A stretch of 64,000 bases of DNA from the NCBI GenBank assembly GCA_022376925.1, contig JAIOJX010000005.1:12614501-12678500 (forward strand), in the 5' to 3' direction. The stretch is from Tragulus kanchil (taxonomy: Eukaryota > Chordata > Mammalia > Artiodactyla > Tragulidae). Below, piece by piece: positions 1 to 12,716 of the stretch. Under the pieces are notes generated by a model. It worked only from the letters and a program-made list of their open reading frames with translations. It had not been told where the DNA came from and searched no databases. The position numbers were made by a program, and so were the translations under genes. The stretch's first letter is position 1; each line of letters opens with the position of its first letter.

Positions 1-996
1 CACGTCTGTGCTTCAGCTCCTGGAGAGGAGACCCAGGTGCTAGACATTCGGTGGAGGGCTTCACCCTCTGCCTGCCTCTGAGTCGTGGGAAGACTGAGCG
101 GTGATAAGACTCTGCAGAGCTGGGAAACAGAACAGTTCATTCTGTGGATTTGCCCTGAAACAGACAGATCCAGACTGGGGACACAGACACGCATTCTTGT
201 ACTTGAAGACACGTACTCACGTGCACACACGTTTCCTGAGCTTCTTCCACTGACGTCGTCATCTTTTCTTAAATAGCAGCTTTGTTGGCAGTCTACATCC
301 CAGAAAATGTGCCTTTTTAAAGGGTAGAAAAGGGTATTCACCGAGTGATGCAGCCATCACTACCTGATCTCAGAACACTTTTTTGTCTCTGCCCCTCCCT
401 CCCTCTCTGTCCCCAGGCCCCAGCGGGCCCTGCCGTCCTCTGGTGCGCTGTGGGAGCTTTGCAGGGTGTGGCCTTTTGTGTTGGAGGTTCATCCTTGTTG
501 TACCCTGAATCAGCGCTTCACTCTTGTTTTATTATTATTATGAATTAATTTTTAATTTTTACTGTGTGGTTGATGAAACTGGTAAGTTACACATGCAGTC
601 TAGTGAGTTGTAATTTTTAAAAGCTAGTCCTCTGAAAATGTCTCAGAGGAATCTCTTATCCTGCAGGACATTCTGGAGACGAGAGGAACTTTTCTGTTGT
701 GGTTATCGGTATGGAAGGACACTCAACACCCAGTACGAGGGCAAAACCTTTACAGTACAATGTTTTACAGCATGGAGGACCATAGCCCCAAAGGAAGGCA
801 AGCAGAAGTGTTTCTCGGACCATGTGTAAGTCTGTACGGTGTGCAAGCAGGAATTGATCTGGCGGCATGAAGCCATGGCAGCCTCCTGATGAAAGCCTCT
901 TGATGACATTGACCTGTGGTGCTTGATTATAATCATATATTAACAGGCCATGTCTCTGAAAAGGCATTGCCCCTGCACACACGTGGAACGAAACTT
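1..996. other. Unduplicated intronic sequence
   Basis: I see no exon, no recognised interspersed repeat and no CpG cluster. A short A/T-rich patch with repeated att units occurs near 529-565. Confidence 0.4.
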
Positions 997-1419
997 GATC
1001 CTGTCATCGCGGGTTCCTCGGAGGGGAGGTCTCTGGTTCCCCGGGGGTCGTGAGTCCCACTTGAGTTACTTTGGAGTAACTCAGATCTTAGCGTGTGCAC
1101 CCTGGTAATTCTGTTCTACGTGAAGATGATTCTTATAGGAATACATACTTGGAATGTAAGGACTGTTTTATATTGAAGGGAATGGAGTTTTCATTCCCTG
1201 TTTTTGCAACCATTCATTATCTAGACCCCCTCTTAATTTTCAAGCTGGTCTGGGCCTGGCTTGACTTAACTTCCACAGCAGTTTCTGCTTGTTTCTTTTT
1301 CCCTCCTTCCGCCAGCATTTGGAGCCCATTGACGACCAGATGGATCAAGCAGGTATTGGCTATTTTTACCAGTTGAGCATCTGGTAGACATTATATCATG
1401 CTCTGTACGTCTCAGATTT

Positions 1420-1687
1420 TTTTTTTTTTTTTTTTTGGCCAATTCTGTTGGTCTTTCATCCATCTGTTTTCATCCATCTTTGTTCTTTGGCCTGTGTGGA
1501 CCCCCCCATTGCAGTGGCCTTTCTCGCTGCAGAGCACCATCTCTGGGCACATGCGCTCCAGAGCTCCGGCTCAGTGGCTGACCCATCAGTCCAGCCTCTC
1601 CGTGGCATGTGGGATCTTAGGCCAGGGATCGAACCGGCTCCCCTTGCACTGCAAGGCGGTGTCCTTACCCACTCGACCACCAGCCCT
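1420..1687 (-). mobile_element. CHR-like tRNA-derived SINE
   Basis: The element lies on the minus strand: a poly-T run at the left, then the SINE tail and the tRNA-like head ending ctcgaccaccagcccttc. The B-box region is seen as ggatcgaaccgg. Flanking direct repeats tctcagattt at 1410-1419 and 1688-1697 show a retrotransposition event. It is a close relative of the elements at 42413 and 43166. Confidence 0.88.
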
Positions 1688-2519
1688 TCTCAGATTTCTA
1701 ATAGTGAAATACTTGGGGTAGTGTAGACTGTAGAAATAGAAGGCCTTTTTTAAACTCTGAAATAAGCGCTGATGTAAGATTGGGAAGATTCTAGTTCCTA
1801 CGTAAAACCGGCTTCAATTGCCCGTTCAAGAACTGGAACATAATGGCGTATGGCACCACCTAGGCTCACACAGGCTGCTGTTAATTTATTTTTGTTGGTT
1901 TAATTTTCAAAAGTTAATTGTATTAAGCCAGTGGGATGTATTTGATTTCTCCTTGATGCAAACGATTAAACACTCAGCAACCCTAATTGAAAGTCAGTGC
2001 ATCGTAACGGCACAACCAGAGGGGTCCCAGGAGCGCTCTGTCCATACCCGATGTTGTACATCATGGTATCCGAGACATCTGGTCACCTTGCTTTACGATC
2101 CTGTCATCGCGGGTTCCTCGGAGGGGAGGTCTCTGGTTCCCCGGGGGTCGTGAGTCCCACTTGAGTTACTTTGGAGTAACTCAGATCTTAGCGTGTGCAC
2201 CCTGGTAATTCTGTTCTACGTGAAGATGATTCTTATAGGAATACATACTTGGAATGTAAGGACTGTTTTATATTGAAGGGAATGGAGTTTTCATTCCCTG
2301 TTTTTGCAACCATTCATTATCTAGACCCCCTCTTAATTTTCAAGCTGGTCTGGGCCTGGCTTGACTTAACTTCCACAGCAGTTTCTGCTTGTTTCTTTTT
2401 CCCTCCTTCCGCCAGCATTTGGAGCCCATTGACGACCAGATGGATCAAGCAGGTATTGGCTATTTTTACCAGTTGAGCATCTGGTAGACATTATATCATG
2501 CTCTGTACGTCTCAGATTT

Positions 2520-2787
2520 TTTTTTTTTTTTTTTTTGGCCAATTCTGTTGGTCTTTCATCCATCTGTTTTCATCCATCTTTGTTCTTTGGCCTGTGTGGA
2601 CCCCCCCATTGCAGTGGCCTTTCTCGCTGCAGAGCACCATCTCTGGGCACATGCGCTCCAGAGCTCCGGCTCAGTGGCTGACCCATCAGTCCAGCCTCTC
2701 CGTGGCATGTGGGATCTTAGGCCAGGGATCGAACCGGCTCCCCTTGCACTGCAAGGCGGTGTCCTTACCCACTCGACCACCAGCCCT
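2520..2787 (-). mobile_element. CHR-like SINE, second copy through duplication 1
   Basis: This is the same insertion as 1420-1687, repeated exactly 1100 bases further on with the same target-site duplication. It should not be counted as an independent insertion. Confidence 0.85.
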
Positions 2788-3199
2788 TCTCAGATTTCTA
2801 ATAGTGAAATACTTGGGGTAGTGTAGACTGTAGAAATAGAAGGCCTTTTTCAAACTCTGAAATAAGCGCTGATGTAAGATTGGGAAGATTCTAGTTCCTA
2901 CGTAAAACCGGCTTCAATTGCCCGTTCAAGAACTGGAACATAATGGCGTATGGCACCACCTAGGCTCACACAGGCTGCTGTTAATTTATTTTTGTTGGTT
3001 TAATTTTCAAAAGTTAATTGTATTAAGCCAGTGGGATGTATTTGATTTCTCCTTGATGCAAACGATTAAACACTCAGCAACCCTAATTGAAAGTCAGTGC
3101 ATCTTAACGGCACAACCAGAGGGGTCCCAGGGAGCGCTCTGTCCATACCCCCGATGTTGTACATCATGGTATCCGAGACATCTGGTCACCTTGCTTTAC

Positions 3200-4620
3200 A
3201 GCAGAGGAGACACCACATTCTGCTTCGAACCCCAGTGTCTTTGGAGAGTAACTGTTCCAGCACTGGACCTGTTTGAATGTTCTTCGTACAAGTTCTCTCC
3301 CCTGTCTTTGCATCCCGGACACCATTTTCCTCTTCTGTGTTCTCTTCCTGTCTCTGACCCCTCTCTCGCTGTCAGCCCGTCCTCTTTCTCTGCTTGCCGC
3401 TTGATGTTGAGGGATCCCTGTACAACTCCTGTCCTCGGGTGCCACCCGGCCTTGTGAGGCACCCAGGACTTTATCCACAGTCTGTTTCTTCAGGCCGTCG
3501 CCATTTCTCGTGAGTGCCCTCAGTTCCCCCCTCTTGCTGGATATACTTGTCCAGAACACATGGCCTCTTTGTTGTCCTGGAGGCCACCGCCGAGTTGGCT
3601 GGGCATCTCTCTCTGAAGCTGTTTAAAAAAGAAAAAAAACTGGTGGAAGGGGCCAGGGCAGTGGGTAGATTGCCTCTGGGTGGGGCGGGGGAGAAGTATG
3701 TCAAATCCAACTTCTCTAGTTGTGTTTTATGACACTGCTTTTTAAAATTTCAGTATGTTGTTAAAAATAGGAACCCATGGGTTAAACACTTTGACTTCCC
3801 AGTTTTGGAATGGACCGTTTCTGTCAGCTTCAGAATTTAATAATTGCTAACATTTGATTAGAGCTGTTGTGGATGCTTTTTAAGCACACATGTAAAACAA
3901 CATCTGTAAATTCTTGTAGACAGTGATGGTTACTTAGGCTTTAGTAAGGGGACCATTTTGCCTGGGGGAAGAATGTTGTACTAATTCCCAGTGCTGAAAA
4001 CTGCTTTCTGGAGCTTATTAAAAACAAACCCCTCCCTGCCCCACTTCTGTGTTCCATTTCAGCACTGGTTTACTAATAAAATACAGGGTCTTTTTTTTTC
4101 TTTTCTTTTTAATGGTGAAGTTAAAAATTTTAGGCGCAAGTTTGATGCATTTTCAACACACAACCCTTTTATTATGGTGTCTAGGTTGTGCGGTGCAGTC
4201 AGGCTTGGGGACTTGGGCCAGCAAGGGTAAACTCCTGTCCCCTGTTGAGTGTAGTTCGGTAGGTCACACGTAAAAACCAGATTTGTCACTTCTGATCACT
4301 CCTCTTCTGTGCACTCCAGCTTATAGGTAGAGTTCTGTCTCTTAGTGCAGAGGCTGTGCTCTGAAGCCGTGGCTGTGAGCGCGCTGGAGTCAGGACTAAC
4401 TCATCCTCCTGCCCCGGGAGTGCCTGGCGTGTCATTTCCTCTGCCCTCGTCTCCTCTGATTCTTACTTCACAGAGGAAGGAAGCTGTGACCCCTTCAGCA
4501 GGTGGAAGCCATGGACTGGCTTCTGAACCTGTTTCTGACTATGTCACTTACGTGACATGAATGGAACCGCTTTAGAAAATGATTGAAAAAAATTTTAATA
4601 TAACTTTTAATAACTTTTTA
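3200..4620. other. Unduplicated intronic sequence
   Basis: I see no exon or clear repeat. Open frames on both strands across 3164-3730 have no recognisable protein and no splice sites in suitable places. A short T-rich run is at 4089-4108. Confidence 0.4.
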
Positions 4621-4624
4621 AAAA

Positions 4625-4921
4625 TTTTATGTATTTTTGGCTGTGCCAGGTCGTCATTGCTGTGTGGGCTTTTCTGTGGTTGCAGTGCACAAGCTTCTCA
4701 TTGCAGTGGCTTCTCTTGTTGCAGGGCACAGACCATAGGGCGCTCAGGCTCAGTACTTGCAGCTCCCAGGCTCTAGAGCACAGGCTTAGTAGTTGCTGCT
4801 CACAGGCTTTGTGGCTCAGTGGCATTGGCATCTTCCCGAACCAGGGATCAAGCCTGTGTCTCTTGGATTGGCTGGCCTCTTGCATTGGCTGGCAGATTCC
4901 TTACTGCTGAGCCACCGGGAA
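4625..4921 (-). mobile_element. Older CHR-2-type SINE
   Basis: The segment runs from tatttttggctgtgccagg through cccgaaccagggatcaagcc to ctgctgagccaccgggaaa, the reverse complement of a CHR-2/tRNA-Glu-derived SINE. It is more diverged than the other SINEs and no clear target-site duplication is visible. Its right part falls in duplication 2. Confidence 0.8.
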
Positions 4922-6898
4922 ACCGAATGAACTTTTGTTTTTTTTTCCTTTCATCTGTTGGGTGTGTAATGTACCTACTGCACAGGAGTAGTAGTTTTAT
5001 TTCCTTGTGGGGATGAGCCAACTCCTAGGCTATAAGGTCTCCTGCCCATTTTGCTGTGAACAGTCATTCTAGTCGATGGATTTTGGAGAGTAATTGATGT
5101 GTAGGAAGCATCTGGTTTGTCTCTACTTCCAGTCATATGACTTGGTGATGTCCTGTGAGTTCACTGCAATTCCAGCCCTGATGGGGAAGGTGGTAGATTT
5201 ATGGTGTTGATGCCATGATGTTTATTCCAGTTCTTCGTTGCTTCCAGGTCAGAAATGTGTTTCCTGTGAGTATGAATGTTGAATAGTTTTGGGGTAACAC
5301 TCAGATGATCTTATGACACTCTGGTCCTGAAGCTGCCCATGGGATCTTAACTGACGTTTGTTTCCGGGTCCTGTGTTGGAGCATGTCTGTCTCTCTGCGA
5401 TAATTTAAACCATCAAAGTCCAGGTCACCCTGAGCAGGCTCACAGCGCTAGTGTACTTAACACACACCCAATGACCTTTATCTCTTAAAAAAAAAAAAAA
5501 AAATGTGAAACAAGAGACTATTTGCGAAAGGAAGTCTCCTATACCCACGCTATTCTTCCTGCCCGTGTGATGTTAGAAAAGTGTTATTTTCACTGTTATA
5601 TAAAGGTTCTTGATGGTTTCTTCTGTGCAATTGTGAGATGTTTCCTAGTCAGTGGAAAAGTGAGAATATTCAAGCAGAGCTGGTACCTTCTCCCTCCCCT
5701 GTTTTTTGTCTTGTGCTATATGCACCTGTTAATTTTACATGCTGGATTACATGGTCTTTCCATCTCTTGAGTGGGGAAAAATTAAATTTTTAAAGTAGTG
5801 GCTTCTCACAGGCTTTTGTTGCAGGGCACAGACCATAGGGCGCTCAGGCTCAGTACTTGCAGCTCCCAGGCTCTAGAGCACAGGCTTAGTAGTTGCTGCT
5901 CACAGGCTTTGTGGCTCAGTGGCATTGGCATCTTCCCGAACCAGGGATCAAGCCTGTGTCTCTTGGATTGGCTGGCCTCTTGCATTGGCTGGCAGATTCC
6001 TTACTGCTGAGCCACCGGGAAACCGAATGAACTTTTGTTTTTTTTTCCTTTCATCTGTTGGGTGTGTAATGTACCTACTGCACAGGAGTAGTAGTTTTAT
6101 TTCCTTGTGGGGATGAGCCAACTCCTAGGCTATAAGGTCTCCTGCCCATTTTGCTGTGAACAGTCATTCTAGTCGATGGATTTTGGAGAGTAATTGATGT
6201 GTAGGAAGCATCTGGTTTGTCTCTACTTCCAGTCATATGACTTGGTGATGTCCTGTGAGTTCACTGCAATTCCAGCCCTGATGGGGAAGGTGGTAGATTT
6301 ATGGTGTTGATGCCATGATGTTTATTCCAGTTCTTCGTTGCTTCCAGGTCAGAAATGTGTTTCCTGTGAGTATGAATGTTGAATAGTTTTGGGGTAACAC
6401 TCAGATGATCTTATGACACTCTGGTCCTGAAGCTGCCCATGGGATCTTAACTGACGTTTGTTTCCGGGTCCTGTGTTGGAGCATGTCTGTCTCTCTGCGA
6501 TAATTTAAACCATCAAAGTCCAGGTCACCCTGAGCAGGCTCACAGCGCTAGTGTACTTAACACACACCCAATGACCTTTATCTCTTAAAAAAAAAAAAAA
6601 AAATGTGAAACAAGAGACTATTTGCGAAAGGAAGTCTCCTATACCCACGCTATTCTTCCTGCCCGTGTGATGTTAGAAAAGTGTTATTTTCACTGTTATA
6701 TAAAGGTTCTTGATGGTTTCTTCTGTGCAATTGTGAGATGTTTCCTAGTCAGTGGAAAAGTGAGAATATTCAAGCAGAGCTGGTACCTTCTCCCTCCCCT
6801 GTTTTTTGTCTTGTGCTATATGCACCTGTTAATTTTACATGCTGGATTCTTCACCCATGTGCTCTTTCCATCTCTTGAGTGGGGGAAAAATTAAATTT
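4701..6898. repeat. Tandem duplication 2, period 1100 bp
   Basis: Copy 1 ends near 5795 and copy 2 starts there. The body from 4721 matches 5821 onward at exactly 1100 bases. The end of copy 1 (ctggattacatggtctttcc) is a shortened form of 6841-6868 with several bases missing, and the first 25 bases of copy 2 are likewise a corrupted form of 4701-4720. Errors on both sides of the joint suggest two low-quality contig ends. Confidence 0.92.
5796..6021 (-). mobile_element. Repeated part of the CHR-2-type SINE
   Basis: This is the right-hand part of the SINE at 4625-4921, repeated by duplication 2. Its left end is cut by the junction, so it lacks the first part of the element. Confidence 0.8.
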
Positions 6899-8103
6899 TT
6901 TTAAAATATAGTTATGAGTTTTTTTTTGAAGCAGTGGATATAAAACCAACAAACAGATGGGCTTTTAGTTTCTCTACAACAAATTAGGGAAGTGGTCACA
7001 GTCTGGGTGGGACAGGCAACAGCCCCAAACCTCACGTAGGCATTCATTCACCAGAAACGCCAGGGGCTGTCAGTTACAGGTGCTCAATACACAAGAGTCA
7101 GCGCACACACACATCATTGCCTGGACTGTCTTATTATGTGTTTAGAGAAGTTTATATTTACATATGAAGTGTCTTCTTTGGGTAATGCTGTATTCTAGGA
7201 ATTATTGAAGGGGTGCCAATTAATTTTGCCACGAGATTGCTGAATTAGTCATTATTCTTTAGTAAGTGGAGATGAGAAATCACATTGATGAAAGGCTGGG
7301 TTTGGAACAGTGCCCGGGCCTGGGCAGAATCACAGTCTCCTTGGAGTACCTTCCCTGATAGATAGTCAATAAATGTTTTCAACCAATGCAGTTACATAAT
7401 TATTGTCAGGAGCGTGTGCCGTGCCGAGAATGTCTAAAGTTAGGAGCTGCAGAAAGAGGAAGAGGGTAATTTGGTAACAGTTGGACATCCTATTTTGTGT
7501 TTGATTTATTTAAAGTAGCTTTTTATATCACACCAGTGTTTTATTTTTATTTTAGAACATTTAGAAACTGGATGCTAAAAAAGAGAAACAGCAACATGTG
7601 TACCACTCTGATAATTATTAACACTTAGTGTTTATCAGTTTTTCTTTCCTTTTCTGTTAGTGGGCTGGAACATGAAGGGACAAAACAGAAACAATCCCCA
7701 AAGCATATTGCCTACAACACTTAAAATAAGTCCTGCTTTACAATATTTTCCTGCATCGTCCTTTGTAACCAGCTCTATAGTATTCCAGAGAAGGGGAATG
7801 GAATCACCCTCTTCCAGGCTTTGTGCACTGGGCTGTCCCCCATCTCCCCTTTCCTTAACTGTGCCTGCTTGGCACAGTGGAGGCAGAGTGTGGATCTGGG
7901 GGCCTGGGTCAGAGTACACATGCTCGGGGTGCTCTTCAGCTAGCGGAACTCAGCCACGCTGCTGTCTTGCCTGTTAGAATTTATTAGCACCTGGCTTTGG
8001 GTTAAAGAAGTGAACCTCCTCAGAGGTTAGCATCTGCATAATTGTCTCCTTAGGATAAAAAGGAGTGAATTACTTGGTTGAAAGAGACTTTTCTAAAGAA
8101 GCC
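6899..8103. other. Unduplicated intronic sequence
   Basis: I see no exon and no recognised SINE. The sequence is A/T-rich in places (7500-7630). Open frames of about 100 codons at 7635-7977 on both strands overlap each other and match nothing I recognise. Confidence 0.4.
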
Positions 8104-10186
8104 TTTTAATGAATCTGCCTCTGTAACTCTTAAATTCATGGAGATGCCCTTTGAAATTTCCTAGTTGGCTAAAGTTATGGATGTTTATATTGACAGAGTT
8201 TTCCATAGGATTATTCAAATAAACTCCCCTACTTCAAAGGGAGCATCACAATGTAATGTGACCTTTTTCCATCTCAGTATTTGATTTGTATCCTTATTTA
8301 CTCATTACTTAGGCGTTTAGTACTAGCAGTAAGTTAGTCATGATTTATATGCATTCATATGAGAGTGTATTTATGCCCGCCTTCTAGGATGTGTTAACTC
8401 AGTCTCAGCAAGTAAAATAGTGAGGATTCTTGTGAGTAACTGCGTCAGTTATGCAGTCCTAGTTAGGATTTAAGAAATGCTGCTAGGCGTGCTTTTCAGA
8501 TTTGGTTTTCCGATTGTGTGCGTGTATACAGTTTTGGTGGAGCTATTGCTGGTGGGATTCAGAGATGGTGAATAGTCTGTTTCAGAAAGTTCTCACAGCT
8601 GGGTTGAGATTCTGTTGAAGAGTTAGCTGCGTGTTGGAGAGAATGGTTGTTTCTCCATGAAAACTGGGCTGTCGTACATCATGTGTGTGGTTCCGGCAGC
8701 GTCTTGGAAGGGGAAGGACACTGTAGTGCCCTGTCACTGTGCCCTGGGCCAGGTAGCAGATGCTCTGTGAGTCGACGTGGCCTTTCTGCCATCTCTGACT
8801 GAAGCAGGGTCTGCTTAAGATCACGTTGTGGAGACTAGTGCTCGTTGCTCTTGGCCTAGCCTTCAGGAGAGACTGTAAGCCACCTAGACCGGGAGAAACC
8901 AGTGGTGAATTGTTAGATTAAAAGGCAGAGCCGTTCACCTCAAATTTTGTCTGAGAAATCCCAGGGACAGAGGAGCTTGGCGATCTACAGCCGGATACGA
9001 CTGAGTCACAATAGCTGCCAATTAAAAAAAAATTGAAAACATTTAATTTTTTGTAAATGCAGGATATGAAGTTTTATGTGCTCGTAAAATGCAGTCTGGA
9101 GTATACCAGAATATTATCCCTCACTGTCTTTTATCACCTAACCCTTTTTTAAAATTTTCTGCCTCTGTAACTCTTAAATTCATGGAGATGCCCTTTGAAA
9201 TTTCCTAGTTGGCTAAAGTTATGGATGTTTATATTGACAGAGTTTTCCATAGGATTATTCAAATAAACTCCCCTACTTCAAAGGGAGCATCACAATGTAA
9301 TGTGACCTTTTTCCATCTCAGTATTTGATTTGTATCCTTATTTACTCATTACTTAGGCGTTTAGTACTAGCAGTAAGTTAGTCATGATTTATATGCATTC
9401 ATATGAGAGTGTATTTATGCCCGCCTTCTAGGATGTGTTAACTCAGTCTCAGCAAGTAAAATAGTGAGGATTCTTGTGAGTAACTGCGTCAGTTATGCAG
9501 TCCTAGTTAGGATTTAAGAAATGCTGCTAGGCGTGCTTTTCAGATTTGGTTTTCCGATTGTGTGCGTGTATACAGTTTTGGTGGAGCTATTGCTGGTGGG
9601 ATTCAGAGATGGTGAATAGTCTGTTTCAGAAAGTTCTCACAGCTGGGTTGAGATTCTGTTGAAGAGTTAGCTGCGTGTTGGAGAGAATGGTTGTTTCTCC
9701 ATGAAAACTGGGCTGTCGTACATCATGTGTGTGGTTCCGGCAGCGTCTTGGAAGGGGAAGGACACTGTAGTGCCCTGTCACTGTGCCCTGGGCCAGGTAG
9801 CAGATGCTCTGTGAGTCGACGTGGCCTTTCTGCCATCTCTGACTGAAGCAGGGTCTGCTTAAGATCACGTTGTGGAGACTAGTGCTCGTTGCTCTTGGCC
9901 TAGCCTTCAGGAGAGACTGTAAGCCACCTAGACCGGGAGAAACCAGTGGTGAATTGTTAGATTAAAAGGCAGAGCCGTTCACCTCAAATTTTGTCTGAGA
10001 AATCCCAGGGACAGAGGAGCTTGGCGATCTACAGCCGGATACGACTGAGTCACAATAGCTGCCAATTAAAAAAAAATTGAAAACATTTAATTTTTTGTAA
10101 ATGCAGGATATGAAGTTTTATGTGCTCGTAAAATGCAGTCTGGAGTATACCAGAATATTATCCCTCACTGTCTTTTATCACCTAAC
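8104..10186. repeat. Tandem duplication 3, period 1044 bp
   Basis: The sequence from 8114 to 9142 recurs at 9158-10186. Copy 2 begins with a corrupted form of the copy 1 start (aacccttttttaaaattttc against gccttttaatgaat). This is the shortest period of the eighteen. Confidence 0.92.
8951..9020 (+). mobile_element. Bov-tA SINE 3' fragment
   Basis: The run gagaaatcccagggacagag, then gagcttggcgatctacagc and cgactgagtcacaa, matches the right part of ruminant Bov-tA with an internal deletion. It recurs at 9995-10064 through duplication 3. Confidence 0.65.
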
Positions 10187-10238
10187 TGCATACTTTGGCC
10201 CAGTAGGAGTGTTGTTTAACCATTTTTTAAGAATCACA

Positions 10239-10385
10239 CTTTTTTTTTTTTGGAGTATTTATTTATTTGGCTGTGCTGGGTCTTAGTTGCGGTGTGTGGG
10301 ATCTAGTTTGCCGTCCAGGGCTCGAGCCCAGACCCCCTGCACTGGAAGCCTGGCGTCTTAGCCACTGGACCACCAGCGAAGTCCC
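10239..10385 (-). mobile_element. Short CHR-type SINE
   Basis: A T-run followed by atttggctgtgctgggtctt and ending ccactggaccaccagcgaag is a short minus-strand SINE. Perfect 10-base target-site duplications aagaatcaca lie at 10229-10238 and 10386-10395. Confidence 0.88.
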
Positions 10386-10696
10386 AAGAATCACATCTTT
10401 TTAATTGAATAATGGATTTTGTATAGTTTTGGGAGAAAAACAACAGTCAGCAGTTAATAATTGGTGAATGGCTTTGGTGTCCTGGAGTCATTTTCTAGTC
10501 CTCCATTCTATGGATGCTGCTTTTAGATTCGCCTGGGAGGACCTTTTAAACAGCTTCGGAGTGTTAAGCCAGACGCTGCTGACCTTGCTGATCTGGGCAT
10601 CGGAGTTCCTGCCATCCTCCTTTCAGCTCTCCAGGGAGATCCCAGAGACAGCTAGCCAGTGGGTTGTCCTGGGGCTTCAGTGTAACAGACTGGTTT

Positions 10697-10868
10697 TGTG
10701 CATGCGCAGTCGTGTCAGGCTGCTTGCGACCCCGAGGACTGTAGCCCACCAGGCTCCTCTGACCACAGGATTCTCCAGGCAAGAATACAGGAGCAGGCTG
10801 CCCTTCCACCTCCACCGCACCTGCCTGGTCCAGGGGTGGATCCTTGCGTGTCTCCCGTGCTGGCGGGA
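10697..10868 (-). mobile_element. Bov-tA SINE
   Basis: The segment contains ggactgtagcccaccaggct and ggattctccaggcaagaata, the reverse complement of the diagnostic Bov-tA core, and ends with a diverged tRNA-like head. This family is restricted to ruminants. Confidence 0.82.
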
Positions 10869-12716
10869 GGCCCACTATACTGTTATTGTTTATCTGATAT
10901 TAATTTATCGCATGTGTGCACAGAATTGAATACAGAGTTTAAGTCTTCGGGGAGGTAAATGAAATTCTATGACACTTGGGAAGCAAGTGGTGATTGTATA
11001 GTTTCCAGTGGTCCCTCGCACTTGTTTTCATAGTTTGCCTATAGAAAGAGGAGGCATTCACTACTTCTGTGTGTCTATGTGTGTGTGTTAATTCAGTGGG
11101 TGGTGCTTGATTAGTGTCCTCTCTTCCATTCTGTCAGGTTCCACGTAATAAAGATGAAACGCGCTTTGACATGGAGATGTCCCCGCTTACATTGGGGGTT
11201 AGTAGCATGGAGTTTTTGTGGCTCTGGCTGACTCCACAGCTGTAACTGAAAAATAGAATTTTTTTGAAGGAGTGCTTTTGGAGAAAGTTTATGTGAAAGT
11301 CTGATGAACTCTCTGCTGTTTTCTCAGGCAGCTTTATTGAGATATGTTACACCCCATATACAATAACCCCATTTAAAAGTGTGCAGTTCAGTGGTTTTCA
11401 GTAGGTTCTCAAGGTTGTGCATTCATCACTCTTATTCCAGAACATTCCCAGCCCTCAGAAGATCTGATCTTAGGAGTAAATTTTTCACGAAGATAGATTA
11501 TTCGGTGTTGATGGTGGTATTTTGAGGGATTCTATCCTACTTAGCATGTATCTGTCTTTGTATGCTCTCAGCTGAAATTTTTAATCCTGGATTGTCTGTC
11601 TCTTCTTGGTTTGAAGTTTTATGTAACACTTGACTGTTAGTTAGCTATAAAAGTTTTAACTCCCTGAAACTGTAATGTTTTGGAGATCTGTCTTTATTTT
11701 TATTAATATCTTAATTTATAAAGTGCCTCTTACATCACAATACAGTTTTGAAGTCGTGAATTATGTGCTATTTTGGATTATCATCTTCCATCTTTAATGT
11801 TAGTTGAGCATCCATTTTTTTCCCCTTGTTTTGGTGAAAACCTAATGTAACTTTTGATGGAAAGGTGGGCTTGCTATTGTTGTGGAAATCACAAAATGCA
11901 TGTCAAGTATGATTTCTTTCTGTAGGCACTGTTGGTAATTTGTTTTTTTAATTGTTTTCTTTTAAGCTTCAGCTGTCTCCCAGGCTCAGGGATAATAGCT
12001 GGCATGTGTTCCTACTGCTTTTTTGCTTCGCTGTCAGAAAGTTTCTAGTGTATGTTCTTGTATTTCTGTGCTTTGCAGTAGAGACTTACACACCGCTTAC
12101 CTGTGTAGACATGTTTCTTTTCAAGAAGACCTAGAATAGATTCAGGAATGAGGTATGGTAGAATGTTAACCAGGGGTGTGCATCTGAATGGAAAATCCTT
12201 GTGAAGCTAGAAGTTGAGCACCGTCAGCTCTCCTCCCAGCCAGCTCTGGGAATACCCAGCGTGGAGCCCCACCATCATGATTGGAGCTGCACTCCAGTTT
12301 GAGACTCATTTAAAATTGCTTCGTCTTTGGACGGAAAGTTTCAAGGTCCACCCTATCAGTTTATCTTGGTCTAGCCATTGTATCCTGTTCTTTCACCTGT
12401 GTAACAGAGAAGGAGCTTTTGATAGAAATAAGACAGTGTTTGGAAAAGTAGTTCACGTTTGGGTAGGGGGTAGGATTCAGCTGAAATTCAGTTTATAATT
12501 AAATACAGCTGATGTCTTATTCACATCGTGTTGGGAATGATGTAAGACCATCTGTGCATTTTACACACTTTATACCTTTTATAAACTTCCTCTCCCTTAT
12601 AACTACTTTATTCCTGTTAGATGAAATTTTCTGAAGAGGATTGCTATTTTCTTAGCGTACCGTAGGGTAAGGTTCCGGTGTAATAGAGCACTCAAGAGTT
12701 GCTGTGCTGTTTGGGT
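10869..12716. other. Unduplicated intronic sequence
   Basis: Apart from the L1-derived piece at 11315-11465 I see no exon or named repeat. There is a short TG run at 11070-11090. Confidence 0.4.
11315..11465 (-). mobile_element. Old L1 LINE 3' fragment
   Basis: The run cagctttattgagatatgtt, then ccccatttaaaagtgtgcag and ttcagtggttttcagtagg, is a familiar mammalian L1 3' UTR motif. It is diverged and has no open frame. Confidence 0.65.

Larger units (their letters stand above)
997..3199. repeat. Tandem duplication 1, period about 1100 bp
   Basis: Copy 1 is 997-2096 and copy 2 is 2097-3199. The copies differ by two substitutions (g/t near 2005/3105, t/c near 1751/2851) and by single-base or two-base length differences in G and C runs near 2030/3130 and 2048/3150. 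Both copies carry the same SINE with the same flanks, so the SINE was present before the duplication. Read here as an unmerged assembly overlap. Confidence 0.9.
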
